From assembly GCF_037042905.1 (NCBI RefSeq), contig NC_087258.1, forward strand, positions 620,001 to 684,000: DNA of 64,000 nucleotides. The letters run 5' to 3'. The notes under the pieces were generated by a model. It was not told where the DNA came from, searched no databases, and saw only the letters and a list, made by a program, of their open reading frames with translations. The stretch comes from Lytechinus pictus (Eukaryota; Echinodermata; Echinoidea; Temnopleuroida; Toxopneustidae). Shown piece after piece: positions 60,093-64,000 of this stretch. Each line of letters begins with the position of its first letter. Position 1 is the stretch's first letter. Made by a program: the position numbers and the translations under genes.

Positions 60093-60644
60093 ATAACTCC
60101 ATCATCTTTAAATGTACTAAGTTATGGAATGCTCTTACATCTGAAATAAAAAAATATATACATTCACAATATGCTTTTAAATCTTAATATAGAAAAGTTA
60201 TTTTATCTCCATATTGATTCTACAAAACCTACACAAACATTTTTTGTTTAACTATGTTTTTTTTTTGGTGTATGTTGTTTGTAGTCTGGTTGTAATTGAC
60301 CTATTGTAGATTTTATTGTTCTTTTAAGTTCTTGATTTACCATGTCATAATGTATATTTCGTATATAAGGGGATCACTGTTTAGCAAGCCATAGGCTTTT
60401 GTTGTGATTCCCATACACATTTTATTGTATATATCAGCTTTGCATTTGATGAATTATTAATAAATTGAATTGAATATGTAATATCTATAATAGATTGATG
60501 GATATAGTATATACGATGACAGTGATTTATAATGTGTTTTTTGATTAATTTAAATCCCTTAACTAAATCCATATGCGTATTTTGTGTATGAATTAAGTAA
60601 AGTAAAGAAAAAAATATGCGCAATGGAGTAATAATAATAATAAT

Positions 60645-60712
60645 ATTCCGCATTTATATAGCGCTTAACACATCGGAACGACGTCTCTAAGCGCTTTACA
60701 GATATATTAAAT
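60645..60712. repeat. GCGCTTA-type interspersed repeat, second copy
   Basis: ATATAGCGCTTAACACATCG...CTAAGCGCTTTACAGATATATT matches 6838-6893. It is preceded by an AAT microsatellite. Confidence 0.75.
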
Positions 60713-61023
60713 GATAAATGATAATTAATCAACCAATCCTTGCATTAAAGATAAAACTCGCGTAATATTTATAACTTCTTGCAAACATTAAATAAATAAC
60801 TTCTTGAATTTCTAACAAATGAAAAAAAGACGATGTAGATGAATATATTTGCACTTCTGTAGTTTTTCTTTGTTGTTGCTTTTTAAGCAGGAATTCATTT
60901 CAGTGGCATTTTGTATTCAATAAATAATAGATTGAAATCATAATAAACCTGCTAAAATTTCCCTTCAATGAAATTTGAGTGAACTTGAAGTAAATGATAT
61001 TTCATGAATCTACACCCAATTCT

Positions 61024-61029
61024 TTTATT
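61024..61029 (-). terminator. Candidate polyadenylation signal, gene D
   Basis: AATAAA on the minus strand 120 nt past the stop codon, the best-placed such signal in the array. Confidence 0.5.
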
Positions 61030-61148
61030 TATGCAAATGCTTTTATGAACATGGCGAAGGATGCCATTTTTTTTTTTTTGGTTCATACTGTTCTTAGATA
61101 GTCTTTACAATGCTTTTTGTATGCAATAATTCGTACAAATTACACACA

Positions 61149-61244
61149 CTAATAATGGAGTGTGACTGGATACGTATTGTCCACATGAGTGATAGCCGTT
61201 GGATTGTACGTTGGATTGTAGATAACACTAGGCTCGGGGTTCGC
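61149..61244 (-). CDS. Gene D cytoplasmic tail and stop
   Basis: Phase 0 after acceptor CCAACAG: ANPEPSVIYNPTYNPTAITH, then VDNTYPVTLHY and TAG at 61149-61151. Contains NPTY, the NPxY form recognised by PTB-domain and clathrin adaptors, overlapping a YNP repeat shared with gene B. AATAAA is at 61024-61029 on this strand. Confidence 0.8.
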   Translation of the reverse strand, partial: ANPEPSVIYNPTYNPTAITHVDNTYPVTLHY

Positions 61245-63445
61245 CTGTTGGTCAAAGAAAAACAATGACTTAACACTTGACAAAGCTCAAATCACGTTGC
61301 TTATAAAAAAAATACACAGGACTCAGGAAACTCGTAAGAACGGCTTATTTGGAGGAGGTGAGTTGTGTGTGTTTGTGTGTGTGCGCGTGCGCATGTATAT
61401 TACTGTTTGTCTGAGGACAGGATGTAAAAGAAAATTAATAAGAACAACGGTCCTCGAAAGCGTCACTGCTATCCTCGAAATTCGATCAAAGAATGTACCC
61501 CTTAATTGATCGATTATCCAATGATGGGTTGTGAGGGTGTGTGTATGTGTGTTATGTATGAGTTAGAGGGTAGACGGAAGTGTGTATTGTTTTACTATAA
61601 AATTAAGACAATTTAAAATCAGCAATCAGATTTAACTAAATCAAATTTAACATTTTGATTTAGAAATTCTTATCAAAAACATGAACAAACCGTAATACCC
61701 GAACAATGCCGATCGTAAATTTATGAACGGAAACCATGCACGTAAAATTCTTACACGAACCATTTCCCTAAACGAATCATATTTGAAAACTTAAGTGACG
61801 AAGTGGGAGAATGGAAAGGGGGTGGGGTGTAAATCTAGAAATTCGATTAGGTCGATAAAAGTTGTTCTTATCATTATTGACAATGTGTTGAGCGTTAACT
61901 TACATTTTCTAATGTAGCATCATTCTTGAACCGCAGCTGATCCCACTTGCGACTTTCTTTAAGCACCTTCGTGAAGATGAATCCAACAATGGCTACCAGC
62001 AACCAGAGAATTATTCCCGATCCCACGCTACCAAGGAAGATCCCCCACCAGTTCGAAAATGTTTCTGAAAGATAAACAGTTATATAACCATTATTTTTCT
62101 GAAACTTTGAGGAGCCCACAATATACAAGCTTTGCTTTTTAGTGGGATCCTCCATTTTCACAAATTATAAATCACAAATCCTTTACACATGATTATTTTG
62201 TATGTAACTTTCTTATAACATGTCTTTTTCAAGTTGATTGAATGACCTTGGTTTATTTTTTATAATGTTGACTTGTTATGATTGTATTCATTTGATTGAT
62301 GTTTTGTTGAAAATGAAATAAATGAAAAATGAAAATGAAACTTTCAAATATAGATTTACAATTCCATTTTTTTTTACCTCTTCCATGCGAAGTCACTAGC
62401 AGTGTCGCCGTGAGCTCTTCAGTTGGGTTTTTGGAAGTCCGTAATGCGCCTGTTTTCTGTTGATCGACATCAGTAGTCGTGGCATCGTCTTCTGGAACTC
62501 CTCCTCCCGTCGACGTTGCATTTTGTTGTTCGGAGTAAGCGTCGGACTGACCCACGGTAAATATTTTCTTGTCGGTAAACAGGGGAATAGCAGTAGAAAG
62601 GTATTTGCGGCGTTCCGATGTAAATGTTTCGCTTGTGATTTGGGAGGTTGTCGTATCTTGAGCTTTTGATCCCAAGGAAATGTCAGAGGGACCGATGGTT
62701 GAAAATATGTTATATGGATCTGTAGATGATTGCAAGGGTTGAGAGTAACTATCCGTGTCTAATGTTCCCAACGGATGTGTACTAAGCGGTATGCTGCTTG
62801 AAATACCCGATGTACTAGATCGTTCAGTTGGAAATGTTCGAGTTGTAATATCGTCTGTACTAGATCGTTCAAATGCTGTAGCATCTGTTTGGGTTCCGAG
62901 AAGTATCGTTGAAATATCGTATGTACTAGAGCGTTCAGATGAAATTGAGCCTGTTCGAGTTTCAAGATTTGTAATTGTTGAAAGTTCGTCTGTATCGCCT
63001 GTAGTTATATCTGCCTCAGTTCCAAACAATATCGTCGAAATACTGTCCGTGCTAGAGCGCACTGTTGAAACTGCATCTGTTTGAGATCCAAACAATATTG
63101 TTGGAATATCATTTGTTGATAAAGATACTGCTTTCGTTTTATCGGCTGTAGCTGGGAATGTAGTATATGTCCCCGCCGAAGTAGAAGTGATCAGGTCGCT
63201 AAAGAAAGTAAAAGAATTTGATGAAGATGTCAATTGACGAGAAGTTACACCGCCCGACGTTTGGTCTAGATCGATAACTTTGGTTGTCATAGCAGTGACA
63301 GAGTGGTACTCAGATGAGTACGAGGTTGTCATTTCTGGTATTGACGGCTGTGTTGTGAAGATTTCTGTTGTTATCATAGTCTGATCAATGCCTGGTGATT
63401 CAGCTGAAGACATAGATGTTTTCGATTGCGATGTTGTTGGTTTTC
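61149..63445 (-). CDS. Gene D (3' part): mucin, TM and tail exons of a fourth paralogue
   Basis: Exons in transcript order: mucin exon 63445-62378, TM 62064-61904, tail 61244-61149. Phases (1-1, 1-0, 0-stop) and exon types match genes B and C exactly. The 5' exons, expected to be CCPs, lie beyond the right edge; I saw no CCP in 63446-64000. The membrane-proximal part is therefore defined, but the ligand-binding part is not. Tail contains NPTY. Same strand and spacing as the other three genes, so the array very probably continues to the right. Confidence 0.85.
61904..62064 (-). CDS. Gene D transmembrane exon
   Basis: 161 nt, phase 1 in and 0 out: ETFSNWWGIFLGSVGSGIIL, then WLLVAIVGFIF, then the basic TKVLKESRKWDQLRFKN and ATLEN. 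Acceptor CTTTCAG, donor AAT|GTAAGT. A Gly-rich first half (GSVGSG) may favour helix packing. Confidence 0.87.
62378..63445 (-). CDS. Gene D mucin-like exon (356 codons)
   Basis: 1,068-nt frame, phase 1-1, acceptor CATACAG (GKPTTSQSKTS...), donor AGAG|GTAAAA (...LLVTSHGRG). Ser/Thr-rich with degenerate repeats of about 30 residues, e.g. SSTDSISTILFGTEAD, SSTYDISTILLGTQTDA and SSTDDITTRTFPTE. Shortest of the three mucin exons. The open frame beyond the donor to 62253 is intronic. Confidence 0.87.
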
Positions 63446-64000
63446 CTGTATGATATTGTGTAAAAAGAATATGCATTTTTATGGTCAAACAGGGATTGAC
63501 TCTCCAAGGTTGAATTATGCCGTATGTCTGCCCCGCTTTACTTTTTATACTAGCTTTCCATTAAAAAGATAATTAAACGACAACGTTATGCCAGTATAAT
63601 AATGAAGACATTCAAAGACTTTAATCAACATTACAAAGGTCTTAATACAAATATCCCGAACTTAACACACACAGCACACACACAAATAAATTTGATAAGA
63701 GATGACGATTTATTATTATTTTTTGCAGCAAAGAATATAAACCGCAGCATGAGTAGCATAATTGTGGAATGAAACCAGGATGGTGTTTCTGTTGATTTGT
63801 ACATTGTCACCTACCCGAAGCATTGAGTAAACGCCTTTTCAGGGCTTCATATTTTACAACATATCACGAGGCAACAAGCTCGTGTTTTTAACAAAGACAA
63901 ATTTATGTTTACCTGTGGTTCAAAAGGACAAGACCGTATGAGGGTAGGCAGTTACTGATATTGGTTTACTCATATTTTTCGTTGAAAAAGGGTATCACAA
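63446..64000. other. Gene D intron, right edge of window
   Basis: No CCP-like exon found on the minus strand. A donor-like GTAGGTGA follows a short open stretch near 63811-63860, but an in-frame stop and lack of an acceptor argue against an exon. Confidence 0.5.

Larger units (their letters stand above)
56830..60478 (+). mobile_element. CR1/L2-like LINE, degenerate, with nested insertions
   Basis: Pieces in order across frames: linker with KKPWIKKGILKCI (56950-57010), RT start NYHPISLLPTFSKILERVVY (57610), FVDLRKAFDSLDHN (57820), WFQNYLSDRKQF (57920), then after an insertion CGVPQGSILGPLLFL (58995) and FVLYAYDTDIIL, thumb/linker INKTKYIIF and SINFVGVIIDERLNWTEHI, and a C-terminal KLWNALTS near 60128. 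The catalytic YADD is YAYD, and frames are broken, so it is dead. It ends near 60478 with TTGAATTGAA repeats. Confidence 0.85.

Noticed and set aside
62253-62377. C-terminal extension of the gene D mucin frame
   Set aside because: Lies past a good donor (AGAG|GTAAAA) and runs into a stop; the TM exon joins in phase from the donor.
63811-63860. Possible further gene D exon with donor GTAGGTGA
   Set aside because: In-frame stop upstream, no acceptor, and no CCP or leader features.
1-64000. CRISPR arrays or bacterial operons
   Set aside because: Spliced genes, retrotransposons and microsatellites show eukaryotic DNA; no regularly spaced repeat-spacer structure exists.

Overview
The window is animal genomic DNA: AT-rich, with intron-split genes, long microsatellites and LINE/SINE/MITE debris. 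The repeat types, the CCP (sushi)/SEA/mucin exon repertoire and the AGGCCT-rich introns fit an echinoderm, perhaps a sea urchin. Taxon is inference; nothing here names the species.

The main content is a tandem array of four paralogous genes, all on the minus strand, rebuilt here exon by exon from ORF continuity, GT/AG sites and intron phase. They encode type I membrane proteins: signal peptide, CCP domains on symmetrical phase 1-1 exons, short Thr/Pro stalk exons, one very large Thr/Ser-rich mucin-like exon, a transmembrane exon with phase 1-0, and a short last exon with a divergent cytoplasmic tail. From left to right: gene A (192-9386; 5' part, adds a split SEA domain, 3' end off the left edge), gene B (12790-33381; apparently complete, mucin exon of 1955 codons), gene C (44919-53617; apparently complete, mucin exon of 867 codons), gene D (61149-63445; only mucin, TM and tail exons, 5' part off the right edge). 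The layout of CCP modules on a glycosylated stalk resembles membrane complement regulators of the DAF/CD46 type and other mucin-like receptors. A role in complement control, adhesion or immune recognition is inference.

A small plus-strand gene E (coding exons 39715-39829 and 40366-40439, 62 aa, unrecognised) lies between genes B and C. A CpG-rich, promoter-like segment with a good splice donor at 25471/25472, inside gene B's long first intron, could be its 5' exon.

The rest is repeat-rich. Gene A introns hold a TIR element and LINE debris. Gene B intron 1 holds a 285-bp segment copied 7 kb away and a 740-bp direct repeat. The B-C spacer holds palindromic arrays, tandem repeats, a 54-bp hairpin insertion flanked by a 12-bp direct repeat, and a 1.6-kb TIR element. 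The C-D spacer is a retrotransposon nest: a Tx1/L1-like LINE with an internal deletion, then a CR1/L2-like LINE interrupted by about 1 kb of unrelated sequence and by a tRNA-derived SINE.
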